NCBI GenBank assembly: GCA_018993265.1
Contig: JAGKSW010000145.1
Span: 1 to 46,998 of the forward strand
Reading direction: 5' to 3'
Length of the DNA: 46,998 nt
Source of the DNA: Nostoc sp. TH1S01
Lineage (GTDB): Bacteria; Cyanobacteriota; Cyanobacteriia; Cyanobacteriales; Nostocaceae
Shown here piece after piece: positions 1 to 9,003 of this stretch. Both the position numbers and the translations under genes were made by a program. The notes beneath the pieces were generated by a model. It was not told where the DNA came from. It saw only the letters and a program-made list of their open reading frames with translations, and made no database searches. Each line of letters begins with the position of its first letter. Position 1 is the stretch's first letter.

Positions 1-22
1 ACTCTGTTACCTGAATCCTTAC
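1..22. repeat. Terminal inverted repeat shared with the right edge
   Basis: The first 22 bases are the exact reverse complement of the last 22 bases (46977-46998), and similarity stops at base 23. Two window ends sharing a reverse-complement word is unexpected. It may be an assembly-graph effect or a true repeat copy. Confidence 0.7.
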
Positions 23-117
23 GAGAAAACCATTTTTCTGCCCGTAGTAGCTATATACTTACTCTACGAAATACAGAAATTTGTGCATCTTCAAAATATA
101 CAGCAGATAGCGGGTAA
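1..117 (+). other. Open reading frame running in from the left edge
   Basis: Frame 1 is open from the first base to a TAA at 115-117 (38 codons). It could be the 3' end of a gene that starts outside the window, or chance. I recognise no domain. Its first seven codons (TLLPESL) match the methyltransferase frame that runs off the right edge, because the two window ends are inverted copies of one 22-base sequence. Confidence 0.2.
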
Positions 118-232
118 ATGAGGTACGATTTTTCGCCAAAAAGCTAGATACTGCAAGATACGTTAAACCCTATTCCTTGTTCCCTGTTTGCTGCTGTAAG
201 AATTAGCATCTGCCAGACATCTCAAAATTTGC

Positions 233-2680
233 ATGAAATTGAAACTGCATTTTCAAATTATGGCAGCGATAGTTGCATTAGCGATCGCTGTGACTCATGG
301 TGTACTCTATGCTCAAACACCATCTGCTGCATCCCTTGGTCAATGGTCTGCGGTTGACCCTTGGCCAGTTTATGGTGTACACCTGACACTCATGCCCGAT
401 GGTAATGTTCTCGCCTGGGATAGCACTAACAACGGATTTGGGGGCGCAACTAACAAAACAATCCTCTGGAATCCAACTACCAATACTAAAACCGAACTCA
501 ACTCCAACGCATCTTTACAAGGAGAGGAGTTATTTTGCGCTCCTCACACTCAATTACCAGATGGTAAAGTATTTACAGTTACCGGGACTGTAGGTGTTGC
601 CGATAGTACCACACACATCTTTGACAATCAAAGCAATCAGTGGTCACTCCACCAAAATATGAATACTGGGCGATATTATCCCAGTTCTACCTTATTAGCT
701 AACGGCAATATCTTAGTCACTGGTGGATCTTACCCCATAGATGCAGATACACCAGAAATCTTTGAGTCTGGAACATGGCGGAGTTTAAGCAGTGCCAAAA
801 TCCCTTTCGCTTTACCTAAAGGTTTTATTGATAACACTTCTTATTTCCCCTGGACACAGGTAGCCCCTAACGGCCAAATATTTTATGTCGGGCCAGAAAG
901 TTCTCTGCGTTACATCGACACGAATGGTACGGGTAGTATCACCACCGTCGGCGAACGGGATGGCATTTTCCGTGACTATGGTAGCTACGCTATGTACAGC
1001 ACAGGTAAATTCCTGGTAGCCGGCGGAGGCCCTGCACCTAAAAGTACCTACACAATTGATATCAATGGCAATCAACCTGTAGTTTCCAGAACCGGGGATC
1101 TGACCTATGGACGACGACAACAAAACCTCACCATTTTGGCTGATGGTCAAGTTTTAGTCACTGGTGGTAACTCTAACCCCAATGGCAAAGATGGACAACC
1201 AGGATCTCAGTTTGACCTGAACACCGCAGTCTACGCTGGTGAAATTTGGAATCCTGCTACTGGACAGTGGAAGACATTAGCTAGTATGGCTAAACCGCGC
1301 CAGTATCATTCCACAGGCTTGTTATTACCTGATGGGCGTGTAGTTGTTGCTGGTGGTGTATGTGGCCCTTGTGGTGCAACCGGTCACAATGAACAAAATG
1401 CGGAAGTTTTTTCCCCGCCTTATCTGTTTAACCTCAATGGTACTCTTGCCACCCGTCCTACGATTAGTTCTGCACCAAATAGCATTAACTACGGTCAAAT
1501 TTTCAATGTCACATCACCAGAAGCCGCCAGCATTAACAAAGGTCATCTGATTAAACTGGGTGCAGTTACTCATGCAACTAACTTCGACCAACGTTTAGTA
1601 CCCCTATCTTTTACCAAATCTGGGACGACAATTACTGTCACAGCACCTGCTAACGCGAATCTCGCACCACCAGGTTACTATATGCTGTTTTTGGTCAACT
1701 CGGCTGGTATGCCTTCTGTAGCGAAAATTATACAAGTAGGTGGTAATCCTTCCCCTGTACCACCACCCAACGCCCAAGTACCACTATATAGACGGCAGTC
1801 CATCCAGTCATTCAATTATCCTACCTACTATGTTGGCGACACAAATTCCCTTGGCTATATCAAGCCGGTGAACGCTAACAGTAGTGCTGTAGATAAGAAC
1901 AGTGCCACATATAAAATCGTCCCAGGGTTAGCAAATCAGCAGTGCATTTCCTTTGAATCGGTTAATGTTGCAGGTACATTCCTGCGTCATCAAGGTTATC
2001 GTTTGAAATTAAATCCAAACGACAACACAGATTTATTCAAGGCTGATGCGACATTCTGTCCTAAAGCTGGACTTGCAGATACAACTGCTGTGTCATTTGC
2101 CTCTTTCAACTTTCCCAACTACTATCTACGCCATCGTAACTATGAGTTGTGGATTGATCCCCAAGGGACTGATAGTATCTACAAGCAGGATGCTACTTTC
2201 AAGTTTGCCACACCTTGGACACCGGGAACTGATGATTTGAGTGGATTACAATCTTTGCAATCACTCAATAATGCCTCCTACTATATTGGACAGACAAATT
2301 CTCTCGGTTATATCCAAACAGTCAGTAGTAATAGTGATACATTGACGAAAAATAATGCTACTTGGAATCTTGTTTCAGGACTGGCAAATTCTAATTGCAT
2401 TTCGTTTGAGTCGAGAACTAATCCCGGTTATTACTTAAGGCATCAAGGTTATCGTTTGCAATTAAATCAAAACGATAGTACAGCACTGTTCAAAGCCGAT
2501 GCGACATTCTGTCCCAAAGCTGGATTAGCAGATACAACTGCTGTTTCATTTACGTCTTTTAACTATCCCACTTACTATCTACGTCATCGTAACTATGAGT
2601 TGTGGATTGACCCCCAGGCTACTGATACAGTGTACAAGAATGACGCATCATTCAAAATTGCTGTACCTTGGTCACCATAA
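233..2680 (+). CDS. Secreted galactose/glyoxal-oxidase-like protein with C-terminal AbfB domains
   Basis: Predicted exported copper-radical-oxidase-like protein of 815 residues. Residues 1-28 form a signal peptide (basic start, hydrophobic core, AQ at the cleavage region). Residues ~35-390 hold kelch-type beta-propeller repeats with recurring LPDG(K/R)V...GG motifs. Residues ~405-500 look like the DUF1929 early-set domain (PPGYYMLFLVNSAG). Candidate copper and radical residues by analogy with galactose oxidase are Cys102 (FCAPHTQ), Tyr148/Tyr149 (RYYPSS), Tyr358-His359 (RQYHS) and His447 (THATNFDQR). Two similar C-terminal blocks (~515-660 and ~670-815) carry YYLRHRNYELWID motifs typical of AbfB arabinose-binding modules, suggesting it binds a polysaccharide such as envelope or sheath glycan and oxidises an alcohol or aldehyde group. 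Substrate unknown. It stands alone, with a terminator-like hairpin behind it. Confidence 0.85.
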   Translation: MKLKLHFQIMAAIVALAIAVTHGVLYAQTPSAASLGQWSAVDPWPVYGVHLTLMPDGNVLAWDSTNNGFGGATNKTILWNPTTNTKTELNSNASLQGEELFCAPHTQLPDGKVFTVTGTVGVADSTTHIFDNQSNQWSLHQNMNTGRYYPSSTLLANGNILVTGGSYPIDADTPEIFESGTWRSLSSAKIPFALPKGFIDNTSYFPWTQVAPNGQIFYVGPESSLRYIDTNGTGSITTVGERDGIFRDYGSYAMYSTGKFLVAGGGPAPKSTYTIDINGNQPVVSRTGDLTYGRRQQNLTILADGQVLVTGGNSNPNGKDGQPGSQFDLNTAVYAGEIWNPATGQWKTLASMAKPRQYHSTGLLLPDGRVVVAGGVCGPCGATGHNEQNAEVFSPPYLFNLNGTLATRPTISSAPNSINYGQIFNVTSPEAASINKGHLIKLGAVTHATNFDQRLVPLSFTKSGTTITVTAPANANLAPPGYYMLFLVNSAGMPSVAKIIQVGGNPSPVPPPNAQVPLYRRQSIQSFNYPTYYVGDTNSLGYIKPVNANSSAVDKNSATYKIVPGLANQQCISFESVNVAGTFLRHQGYRLKLNPNDNTDLFKADATFCPKAGLADTTAVSFASFNFPNYYLRHRNYELWIDPQGTDSIYKQDATFKFATPWTPGTDDLSGLQSLQSLNNASYYIGQTNSLGYIQTVSSNSDTLTKNNATWNLVSGLANSNCISFESRTNPGYYLRHQGYRLQLNQNDSTALFKADATFCPKAGLADTTAVSFTSFNYPTYYLRHRNYELWIDPQATDTVYKNDASFKIAVPWSP

Positions 2681-2715
2681 ATTTTGCTGATTTTTAGCAG
2701 TTATTTATTCATCAT

Positions 2716-2743
2716 CTGTCGGATAAAATCTGGCAGTTTTTTT
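2716..2743 (+). terminator. Rho-independent-like terminator after the oxidase gene
   Basis: CTGTC at 2716-2720 pairs with GGCAG at 2732-2736 (one G-U), the stem continues with GAT/ATC inside, and a run of seven T follows at 2737-2743. Confidence 0.5.
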
Positions 2744-3434
2744 ATATGTATTGGGCAATACAAGTTTGATATTTTTAGGTAATTCTCGTAATAATTTATC
2801 ATCATGATTGCTTTTGATAGGTCATGAGCAAATTTGACCTTAGTTGTCATCAATATATTGGTAAAGCAGGTAGTCCAGCTTTCTTAAAGGCAGTTGAGAT
2901 GATGAAAAATCGGACAAAAATCGAAGCTGAAAAGTGCGATCGCTCGATTTGGTAGTGAAATGTCAACGATTTAATAATCATAAAAGTATTGATATTTACC
3001 AAAAACAAAAGCTAAAACAAGGTGAAGAATTTGGTTTTTTGGGTGGCAAAACCGTAAAATTACAATCGTAACTGGAGATACAGAAATTAAGTTGTAGTCG
3101 TCTCTACACCCGATTTCCGGGCAATTGAGTACAGCTTAATATATCGTAAAATAACTTTGCTAAATCGCTGCAAATTGAGATGAGTAAAGCATTTGATGGT
3201 GAGTACCGCAATTCTTAAACCCCCACCCAAGAAATACTAGTACCCCTACCTTGAAACACTAGTCCCCTTACCCCAAGAGAAATTTTTTATTAATTAAAAA
3301 TAAAGCTTTGCAGTGGTTGAGTACAACCTTAATAAATCCAATAAATCCAACCGACATAGAGTGTACTGTCCTGTTGAGAGTCGCCTGCTATAAGCATAAA
3401 AATAGTACAAGGCTTTTTTACCCAGACAGTACCG
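2744..3434. other. Long intergenic region with possible gene remnants before nifP
   Basis: This 690-base stretch has no convincing gene. A 43-codon frame (2824-2955, starting MSKFDLSCHQY) is followed in another frame by a 39-codon stretch ending near 3070. They could be remnants of one small decayed gene, but I recognise neither. Around 3223-3285 there are imperfect direct repeats (AATACTAGTACCCCT and ACACTAGTCCCCT). The last ~100 bases should carry the nifP promoter; I see no confident box. Confidence 0.3.
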
Positions 3435-4187
3435 ATGCAACAGTCATTAGACAGTAATCAACAGGCGACAGTAGCGCCAGATTCTGTAAAAACATCCCTG
3501 CTGAAAAATTTACTCTCTGCTGGCACTTCTTTTGAGCCAGTGTTGAGTGATTTTCGGATTATTTTTGAACGTGACCCTGCTGCACGTAATTGGTTAGAGG
3601 TGGTGTTTTGCTACCCTGGATTGCACGCACTTTGTTTACATCGTCTGGCTCACTGGTTGCATTGTCGAGGAGTCGGTTTCTTTCCGCGCTTAATTTCTCA
3701 TATTGGTCGATTCTTAAGCGGAATTGAAATTCACCCAGGTGCAGAGATTGGTAAAGGGGTATTTATCGACCACGGGATGGGGGTTGTGATTGGTGAAACG
3801 GCGATTGTGGGAGACTACACGCTGATTTACCAAGGCGTGACTCTCGGCGGAACTGGGAAGGAAAGCGGAAAACGTCACCCCACTGTGGGTAAAAACGTTG
3901 TGATTGGTTCCGGTGCGAAGGTTTTAGGGAATATTCAATTAGGCGATCGCGTCCGTGTGGGTGCAGGTTCGGTTGTGTTGCGCGATGTTCCGGCTGATTC
4001 CACAGTTGTTGGCGTTCCTGGACGAATTATTTCTCGCAAAGACAAGAATCACTCTCCTCTAGAGCATAACAAACTCCCGGATGTGGAAGCCACTGTGATT
4101 CGTTCCTTATTGTCTCGCATTGAGCAACTTGAACAAAAACTCAAAAGTTATGAGTCAACAGTCAATGGTCAAAAGTCAAAAGAGTAA
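3435..4187 (+). CDS. nifP: Serine O-acetyltransferase (NifP/CysE)
   Basis: Transfers acetyl from acetyl-CoA to L-serine, giving O-acetylserine for cysteine synthesis. The copy linked to nif genes is called nifP and is thought to supply cysteine for nitrogenase Fe-S clusters. The 250-residue protein has the CysE helical N-terminus, then a left-handed beta-helix of hexapeptide repeats from about residue 95 ([23 protein letters not shown]) with the active-site loop [17 protein letters not shown] near 135-150. The tail is variable and charged (~205-250). It lies upstream of two small genes and nifV in the same direction, matching the Anabaena nifP-nifVZT arrangement as I recall it. cysE is an equally valid name. 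Confidence 0.93.
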   Translation: MQQSLDSNQQATVAPDSVKTSLLKNLLSAGTSFEPVLSDFRIIFERDPAARNWLEVVFCYPGLHALCLHRLAHWLHCRGVGFFPRLISHIGRFLSGIEIHPGAEIGKGVFIDHGMGVVIGETAIVGDYTLIYQGVTLGGTGKESGKRHPTVGKNVVIGSGAKVLGNIQLGDRVRVGAGSVVLRDVPADSTVVGVPGRIISRKDKNHSPLEHNKLPDVEATVIRSLLSRIEQLEQKLKSYESTVNGQKSKE

Positions 4188-4327
4188 AATCGGTTTCATT
4201 TCCGACTTTCTTTATGTAGTCAGGGAGTAGGGAATGGGGAGTGCGGATTAGGAAAGAAGCTTTATCTAAATGTTCTCAGTTTTTTTCCGAAATCAAATAG
4301 GAATCTATAGTAACTAATTTTACGCTA

Positions 4328-4353
4328 ATGACAAAGGACAAATGACCAATGAC
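4328..4353 (+). repeat. TGACAAA/GGACAAA short tandem repeat that supplies a start codon
   Basis: A tandem short repeat (ATGACAAAGGACAAATGACC and on) of the kind spread through Nostoc genomes runs directly into the next gene, so the ATG at 4349 lies inside the repeat. Confidence 0.6.
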
Positions 4354-4582
4354 AAATAATACTTTAGGCGAGCAAGTGTTACAGATACCGTTGAGCGATC
4401 GCTGGCGAATTTATCACCGTTTGCAAGAGTTAATGATTCCCTGCTCTTGTCATCCTGATGGTTCTTTACGAGTCCAAGTTAACAGTTTACTTGCAGCAAT
4501 TTTAGTCCGTAGTACAATTATGCAATTTTTCGCTCCGCGTCAAGAATTAGTCAATTGGTTGGAACATTGTTGGGATTTATAA
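4349..4582 (+). CDS. Asr1405/Asl0597-like small conserved cyanobacterial protein
   Basis: 77-residue protein of unknown function matching the cyanobacterial Asr1405/Asl0597 family as I recall it. The core reads IPLSDRWRIYHRLQEL, followed by CSCHPDGSLRVQV with a close pair of Cys and one His, and a hydrophobic C-terminal half ending ELVNWLEHCWDL. There is no signal peptide or clear membrane helix. It sits between nifP and nifV, the position its family member holds in Anabaena PCC 7120 by memory, so a link to nitrogen fixation is plausible but unproven. Its start codon falls inside a short tandem repeat, so the first few residues are probably variable between strains. Confidence 0.75.
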   Translation: MTNNTLGEQVLQIPLSDRWRIYHRLQELMIPCSCHPDGSLRVQVNSLLAAILVRSTIMQFFAPRQELVNWLEHCWDL

Positions 4583-4599
4583 ACCTGCATTGACAAACA

Positions 4600-4641
4600 G
4601 AAAAAAATCAGCCTCTCCAAGATTTTTACTCTGATTTTTTC
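4600..4641 (+). terminator. Terminator-like inverted repeat
   Basis: GAAAAAAATCAG (4600-4611) pairs with CTGATTTTTTC (4631-4641), placing a T-run on the descending arm. Suggests transcription can end between this gene and the DUF2949 gene. Confidence 0.45.
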
Positions 4642-4705
4642 AGTCGCTTAAATTGCATTCTCAACCTTTAATTCTCCTCTATACTTATCTGTTTCTGGTT
4701 TAGTT

Positions 4706-4903
4706 ATGTCCACCCGCACGAAAGAGTTAAAATTCATCAATTTTTTACATACAGAACTCGAACTCACCAATGCAGATATTGCTGTAGCCCTGCGACACAA
4801 AAAGTTTGATGATGCACCATTACCGATGCTGCTTTGGCAATATGGCTTGGTCAACTTAGAACAACTAGAACAAATTTTAGATTGGCTAGATGACCAAAGA
4901 TAA
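4706..4903 (+). CDS. DUF2949 family small protein
   Basis: 65-residue soluble protein with the cyanobacterial DUF2949 pattern: an N-terminal helix (FINFLHTELELTNADIAVALRHK) followed by LPMLLWQYGLVNLEQLEQILDWL. Function unknown. It lies in the nifP-nifV interval on the same strand as its neighbours. Upstream at 4671-4683 is AATTCTCCTC. Family assignment is by motif memory. Confidence 0.75.
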   Translation: MSTRTKELKFINFLHTELELTNADIAVALRHKKFDDAPLPMLLWQYGLVNLEQLEQILDWLDDQR

Positions 4904-4987
4904 AAGACTTTACAGTTTCAATGCGCTCGCGATCGCCAGCTACAACTTTTTGGCATAAATGACTTGCAATTATCGGGAGATAGCACT

Positions 4988-5107
4988 ATGATTTCCAGCT
5001 TAATTTGCGGATTTGTTTTCTTATTAACTTCAAGTCTAGTTAATACATATCTAGGCTATCTCCTACTCGAAAAAAGTGTGCATGACAATAGTGAAAATAA
5101 TCGTTAA
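4988..5107 (+). CDS. Possible 39-residue membrane peptide
   Basis: ATG at 4988 opens a 39-codon frame. Residues ~3-27 form a single hydrophobic segment (LICGFVFLLTSSLV and on), followed by a charged tail (EKSVHDNSENNR), the layout of a small one-helix membrane protein. GGGAGATAG lies 6-14 bases upstream and could act as a ribosome binding site. It sits alone in the 390-base gap before nifV. No family recognised; it could be chance. Confidence 0.35.
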   Translation: MISSLICGFVFLLTSSLVNTYLGYLLLEKSVHDNSENNR

Positions 5108-5290
5108 ATTATACTGTCGTTTTGTTCTCTTTCATACAGATGCGATGTCTTTATCTCGTTAATATTAAAGAATGATGAAGACAAAATATTAATTGTATTA
5201 ATTTATAGCATTTACCCTTACTCAGCGTTACGGAAAATAATTAACGCTCTAGAAAGAATATTAAGAAAAATTCCTATGAGGCTGTTTGAA

Positions 5291-6424
5291 ATGAGTGAAA
5301 TCATAATTAATGACACTACATTGCGCGATGGCGAACAAGCAGCAGGTGTTGCTTTTACCTTAAAAGAGAAAGTTGCGATCGCCAAATTTCTCGATGCTAT
5401 CGGCGTGCATGAATTAGAAGTCGGTATCCCAGCGATGGGAGAAGAAGAAATTCGTGCCATCTCAATCATTGCTGACTTGGGATTAAAAGCTAACCTCCTC
5501 GCCTGGAACCGCGCTGTAATTTCTGATATCAAAGCTTCCATTGCTTGTGGAATGCAGCGAGTACATATTGCGATTCCGGTTTCCGGTATCCAAATCGCTG
5601 CCAAGTTTCATGGACAGTGGCGAGTAAGTCTGCAAAGACTCAAAGATTGTATCAGTTACGCACGCGATCGCGGTCTTTGGGTTGCAGTCGGCGGCGAAGA
5701 TTCTTCTAGAGCCGATGAAAACTTTTTGTTGGATGTCGCTCTGTATGCTCAAGAATGGGGTGCATCTCGCTTTCGTTTCTGCGACACCGTAGGAGTTCTC
5801 GATCCTTTCACCACCTATAAAAAAGTTAAGCGCCTCGTTTCCTGGTTGTCGATTCCCGTAGAAATCCACACCCACAATGATTTCGGCTTGGCGACAGCAA
5901 ACGCACTCGCTGGGATTAAAGCTGGAGCCACATCTGTTAACACCACCGTCAACGGCTTAGGTGAAAGAGCAGGTAACGCCGCTTTAGAAGAAGTTGTCAT
6001 GGCCATCAAACGCATCTATGGCTTAGATATGGGAATTAACACACCCCGTTTGTTGGAATTATCGCAACTCGTAGCCGCCGCCGCTGGTGCTGGTGTACCA
6101 CCTTGGAAAGCAATTGTTGGTGAGAATACCTTTGCTCACGAATCTGGAATTCATGCCCACGGCGTACTCAAAAATCCCCAAACCTACGAACCCTTTGCAC
6201 CAGAAGAAGTTGGTTGGGAAAGACGTTTAGTCGTCGGTAAGCATTCTGGAAAGCATTTGGTATCTAGCTTGCTTCAGCAGCATGGTATCTTTCTCAACCC
6301 CGAAGAAACCCAATCTGTTTTAGATGCAGTTCGCCAACAATCAGTTAAGAAAAAACGTAGTCTGACAACAGAAGAACTGTTGAACTTGGTAAAAGAACAG
6401 AGGTATTCTCATGCAACCCGATGA
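5291..6424 (+). CDS. nifV: Homocitrate synthase NifV
   Basis: Condenses acetyl-CoA with 2-oxoglutarate to give homocitrate, the organic ligand of the nitrogenase FeMo-cofactor. The protein is a DRE-TIM metallolyase: [10 protein letters not shown] near the N-terminus, the metal-binding [16 protein letters not shown] in the middle, and HESGIHAHG further on. About 377 residues from the ATG at 5291, which has TGAGG nine bases upstream. An in-frame ATG at 5276 would add five residues; the later start fits homologues that begin shortly before [13 protein letters not shown]. nifZ starts 14 bases before the nifV stop, so nifV-nifZ-nifT are translationally coupled. Leucine-pathway isopropylmalate synthase is the main alternative, but it is usually longer and the context is nif. 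Confidence 0.95.
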   Translation: MSEIIINDTTLRDGEQAAGVAFTLKEKVAIAKFLDAIGVHELEVGIPAMGEEEIRAISIIADLGLKANLLAWNRAVISDIKASIACGMQRVHIAIPVSGIQIAAKFHGQWRVSLQRLKDCISYARDRGLWVAVGGEDSSRADENFLLDVALYAQEWGASRFRFCDTVGVLDPFTTYKKVKRLVSWLSIPVEIHTHNDFGLATANALAGIKAGATSVNTTVNGLGERAGNAALEEVVMAIKRIYGLDMGINTPRLLELSQLVAAAAGAGVPPWKAIVGENTFAHESGIHAHGVLKNPQTYEPFAPEEVGWERRLVVGKHSGKHLVSSLLQQHGIFLNPEETQSVLDAVRQQSVKKKRSLTTEELLNLVKEQRYSHATR

Positions 6425-6698
6425 ATATGAATTAGAGTCAGAACCTGATTTTGAAGTTGGTGAAAAAGTCAGACTCCGCAAACAAATTAAAAACGACGGG
6501 ACATTTCCAGGTCGAGATATTGGTGAAATTTTAGCAAAGAAAGGAGACATTGGTTACGTAGCAAGTATAGGAACTTTTTTACAACGTTCCTATATTTATG
6601 CGGTGCATTTTTTAGATAAAGGCATTGTTGTTGGTTGTCGCAAAAAAGAACTAGAATCTGCTGAGGAAAATCATGAAAGTAATGCTACGGATGAATGA
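6411..6698 (+). CDS. nifZ: NifZ
   Basis: 95-residue nitrogenase accessory protein. In other diazotrophs NifZ helps P-cluster formation in the MoFe protein. The sequence matches the family in [46 protein letters not shown] and the VGCRKKEL end. The start overlaps the end of nifV by 14 bases and the end overlaps nifT by 26 bases, so the three genes form one tightly coupled operon. Confidence 0.93.
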   Translation: MQPDEYELESEPDFEVGEKVRLRKQIKNDGTFPGRDIGEILAKKGDIGYVASIGTFLQRSYIYAVHFLDKGIVVGCRKKELESAEENHESNATDE

Positions 6699-6876
6699 TA
6701 ATGGCAACTTAACCGTTTATGTTGCTAAAAAAGATTTGGAAGAAGTAGTAGTAAAGCAAACAGACGGAGAAGCTGGTAAAATTCTTACCTTAGCCAATGG
6801 TTGGGAATTAGAATTCCGCGAAATACCTGATGCTGCAAATTTACCTCAAACTGTAGAAGCTAAACGCTTGGCTTGA
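6673..6876 (+). CDS. nifT: NifT/FixU
   Basis: 67-residue NifT/FixU family protein ([24 protein letters not shown], then LTLANGWELEF). Its role is unknown; mutants elsewhere have mild effects. Last gene of the nifV-nifZ-nifT unit and overlaps nifZ. Heptamer repeats and a hairpin follow it. Confidence 0.92.
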   Translation: MKVMLRMNDNGNLTVYVAKKDLEEVVVKQTDGEAGKILTLANGWELEFREIPDAANLPQTVEAKRLA

Positions 6877-6881
6877 AAACA

Positions 6882-6912
6882 GAGGCTAGAGGCTAGAGGT
6901 TAGAGGCTAGAG
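6882..6912 (+). repeat. Heptamer short tandem repeat (GAGGCTA type)
   Basis: Four to five head-to-tail copies of AGAGGCTAG/AGAGGTTAG units immediately downstream of nifT. The same repeat type occurs at 15146-15190 and 37617-37646. Confidence 0.75.
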
Positions 6913-7052
6913 AAGAAAAATATCCATTCCTGATTTGTAGGCTATTACCTATAGGAATCTAGCAAAAAAATACAAGTCAACAGTAAAGAGAGAAGGCAAA
7001 AGGTAACAACCAATTTTTCCTTCTTCCTTTTTACTCAAGAATCAGCAACAAT

Positions 7053-7080
7053 GCCCCACAAGCATGGGGTTAATTATTTT
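7053..7080 (+). terminator. Possible terminator between nifT and the next gene
   Basis: CCCCA (7054-7058) pairs with TGGGG (7065-7069), followed by TTAATTATTTTG. It would end the nifVZT transcript just before the ferredoxin-like gene. Confidence 0.4.
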
Positions 7081-7104
7081 GTACTTAAATTTTGAGTAGT
7101 TAAC

Positions 7105-7644
7105 ATGGGTGACAAATATCTCAGATTATCGGAATTGAACTTAGAAGGTCAATTCCAAGGTTTCGCTGGCATTAAATCAGGAAAAGCTAAATATCTGCAA
7201 TTAGCGATTTCTTCTGGTAATTTATACGTTAAATTACCAAAAGATTTGCGTAGTTCGTTGCAATGTAGTTTAGCTCCTGGTGAACAAATTCATATTTTTG
7301 GAGTGAGTAAAGTCAACACACGTACAGGCAAAATCAAAATTAAAGCACATCAAGTCACGCCAGTTGCTGCTTGTCCCAATCAAGAATTATTAGCACAACC
7401 AGAAGCCAAAATTATGGTGTGTCAAAAGTCTGGCTGTGTGAAAAAAGGCGGTAAAGGTTTATTATCAGAATTAGAAAAAACTCTGTGCGATCGCGGTTTG
7501 CGAGATAAAGTAAAAATTGAACACACAGACTGTCAAAAGCGTTGCAGCAGCGCCCCTAACTGTGTTTTGTTACTCGGTAAAAAGAAGTATAAGAAACTTC
7601 ATCCAGAAGCGATCGCATCACTCCTAGAAAATCACTTAACCTAA
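7105..7644 (+). CDS. Two-domain protein with C-terminal thioredoxin-like [2Fe-2S] ferredoxin domain
   Basis: 179-residue protein. The C-terminal domain from ~103 holds four cysteines arranged as a thioredoxin-like [2Fe-2S] ferredoxin: MVCQKSGC, then CQKRCSSAPNC, as in the small subunits of NADH dehydrogenase and bidirectional hydrogenase. The N-terminal ~95 residues (LNLEGQFQGFAGIKSGKAKYLQLAI, then LAPGEQIHIFGVSKV) look like an OB-fold-type beta domain. It probably carries electrons or senses redox state; partner unknown. Same direction as nifVZT but separated by 228 bases with repeats and a hairpin, so it likely has its own promoter. A strong terminator follows. Confidence 0.85.
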   Translation: MGDKYLRLSELNLEGQFQGFAGIKSGKAKYLQLAISSGNLYVKLPKDLRSSLQCSLAPGEQIHIFGVSKVNTRTGKIKIKAHQVTPVAACPNQELLAQPEAKIMVCQKSGCVKKGGKGLLSELEKTLCDRGLRDKVKIEHTDCQKRCSSAPNCVLLLGKKKYKKLHPEAIASLLENHLT

Positions 7645-7680
7645 GTTCAATCTTCTTGTCAAATGTATATATTACTGTGT

Positions 7681-7710
7681 AGGGGTAAAAGTTTTACCCC
7701 TATTTGTTAT
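7681..7710 (+). terminator. Strong terminator hairpin
   Basis: AGGGGTAAAA (7681-7690) is perfectly complementary to TTTTACCCCT (7692-7701), followed by the T-rich ATTTGTTATT. It ends the ferredoxin-like gene transcript. Confidence 0.75.
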
Positions 7711-7828
7711 TAATATTGTCAACTGACAAGTTCTGAGTTAAAACTGTTGCAGTCTCAATAATTATCAAGTGTGTTAGCAACGCATAACGCACATTTCATG
7801 CTGACTAATCTAATCAGCTTTAATTGAA

Positions 7829-8965
7829 ATGTCTTTATTTACAAATTTAATCAATCTGCATTCAGGCAGTAAACCATTAGAAGACTTTTTTACTGAAATT
7901 GTTGCTTACTTTTTCTCAATTAATAAACATTTACTAATTGCTTGGTTGAAACATAACTTAATTATTAGTGATGAGTATTATTCCAGCGTCAACATTACAA
8001 CACAGAAGTATTACGAACTATTAGAGAATCATGAACACGGTAGTCAGCCTGATATTGTAATTCAATTAGCTAATGATACTAAAACAGAGATAATATTTAT
8101 CGAATCAAAAATAGGTTCCACAGAAGGATGGCAGCAGTTAAAAAACTATGCTGAAATTTTGAACAGTTTACCATACTATAGCCAGCAAACGCTAATTTAC
8201 GTTACTCGTGATTACGAACCAAAGCAAGAGATTAAAAGCTTCATAAAAAATAATTTGCCCAAAGTTAAATTTTATCAAATTAGATGGTATCACTTTCATA
8301 ATTTTTTAAAAAATAACTTTAATGATATTTTAGCTAAAGAAATATTAATGTTTATGGAAATTAATAAAATGTCGCAAAATAATCAACTTTCACCTGTTGA
8401 TATATTAGCAATGAAAAGTTTTAATAAAACACTCAATTTTATGGAAGCAACTCTCAGCGAAGAAGTTAAAGTAAAATTTCAACAACTTTTTGCAGGGATT
8501 AGCATAGCTAACCTAGATAGTTTATATCAGTTTAAATATCAGAAAAGATACATAATTGGAACTAGGCTGTTTAACAGAAGTTGGGGTTTTTGGTGTGGGC
8601 TTGGATATTTTGATTTAGAGCCAATTAACTTAAATGAATATCCATCACTAGGAGTTTGTTTAGAGGTTGAGTCCTATTATAAAAACCATAAGCTACTTGA
8701 ATCTATGCAAACAGTAATAAAAGATAAGCCAGATGAATGGTTTCCTCTTTACTTACAGGAATATCCAGCAGTTCCAGCCATAATTTATAAAAAAAGTCTA
8801 CAGTCTTTTCTTGCTACGGATGACCAACTGTCTGCTATTAAACAATTCTTTTTAGATTCTATTGATGAACTGAAAAATATTCAACATTATTTTGATGTTC
8901 CTTGGAAGGATATTAGTGCAGAAGAAGTGATAGCAGAAGATAGCAAGATTGAAGGCGGCCTATAG
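7829..8965 (+). CDS. PD-(D/E)XK nuclease superfamily protein
   Basis: 378-residue soluble protein, probably a DNA or RNA nuclease of the PDDEXK_4-like group. The catalytic signature is Asp75 (QPDIVIQL), then Glu92-Ser-Lys94 (IFIESKIGS), with Gln102 in the following helix (GWQQLKNYAEIL). The remaining two thirds show no domain I recognise. The gene is very A+T-rich compared with the nif genes and uses many AAT, ATT and TTA codons, consistent with transfer. It stands alone and converges with the penicillin-acylase gene, 38 bases away. Such nucleases are common in defence regions, but no partner gene is next to it. Confidence 0.75.
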   Translation: MSLFTNLINLHSGSKPLEDFFTEIVAYFFSINKHLLIAWLKHNLIISDEYYSSVNITTQKYYELLENHEHGSQPDIVIQLANDTKTEIIFIESKIGSTEGWQQLKNYAEILNSLPYYSQQTLIYVTRDYEPKQEIKSFIKNNLPKVKFYQIRWYHFHNFLKNNFNDILAKEILMFMEINKMSQNNQLSPVDILAMKSFNKTLNFMEATLSEEVKVKFQQLFAGISIANLDSLYQFKYQKRYIIGTRLFNRSWGFWCGLGYFDLEPINLNEYPSLGVCLEVESYYKNHKLLESMQTVIKDKPDEWFPLYLQEYPAVPAIIYKKSLQSFLATDDQLSAIKQFFLDSIDELKNIQHYFDVPWKDISAEEVIAEDSKIEGGL

Positions 8966-9003
8966 CAAAACTTATTCAGTTAATTTAATAGAATATATCA
9001 ACA

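Noticed and set aside
812-1150. 112-codon minus-strand frame inside the oxidase gene
   Set aside because: Shadow of a clearly coding plus-strand gene.
5218-5604. Minus-strand 128-codon frame overlapping the nifV start
   Set aside because: Antisense to nifV with no protein-like features.
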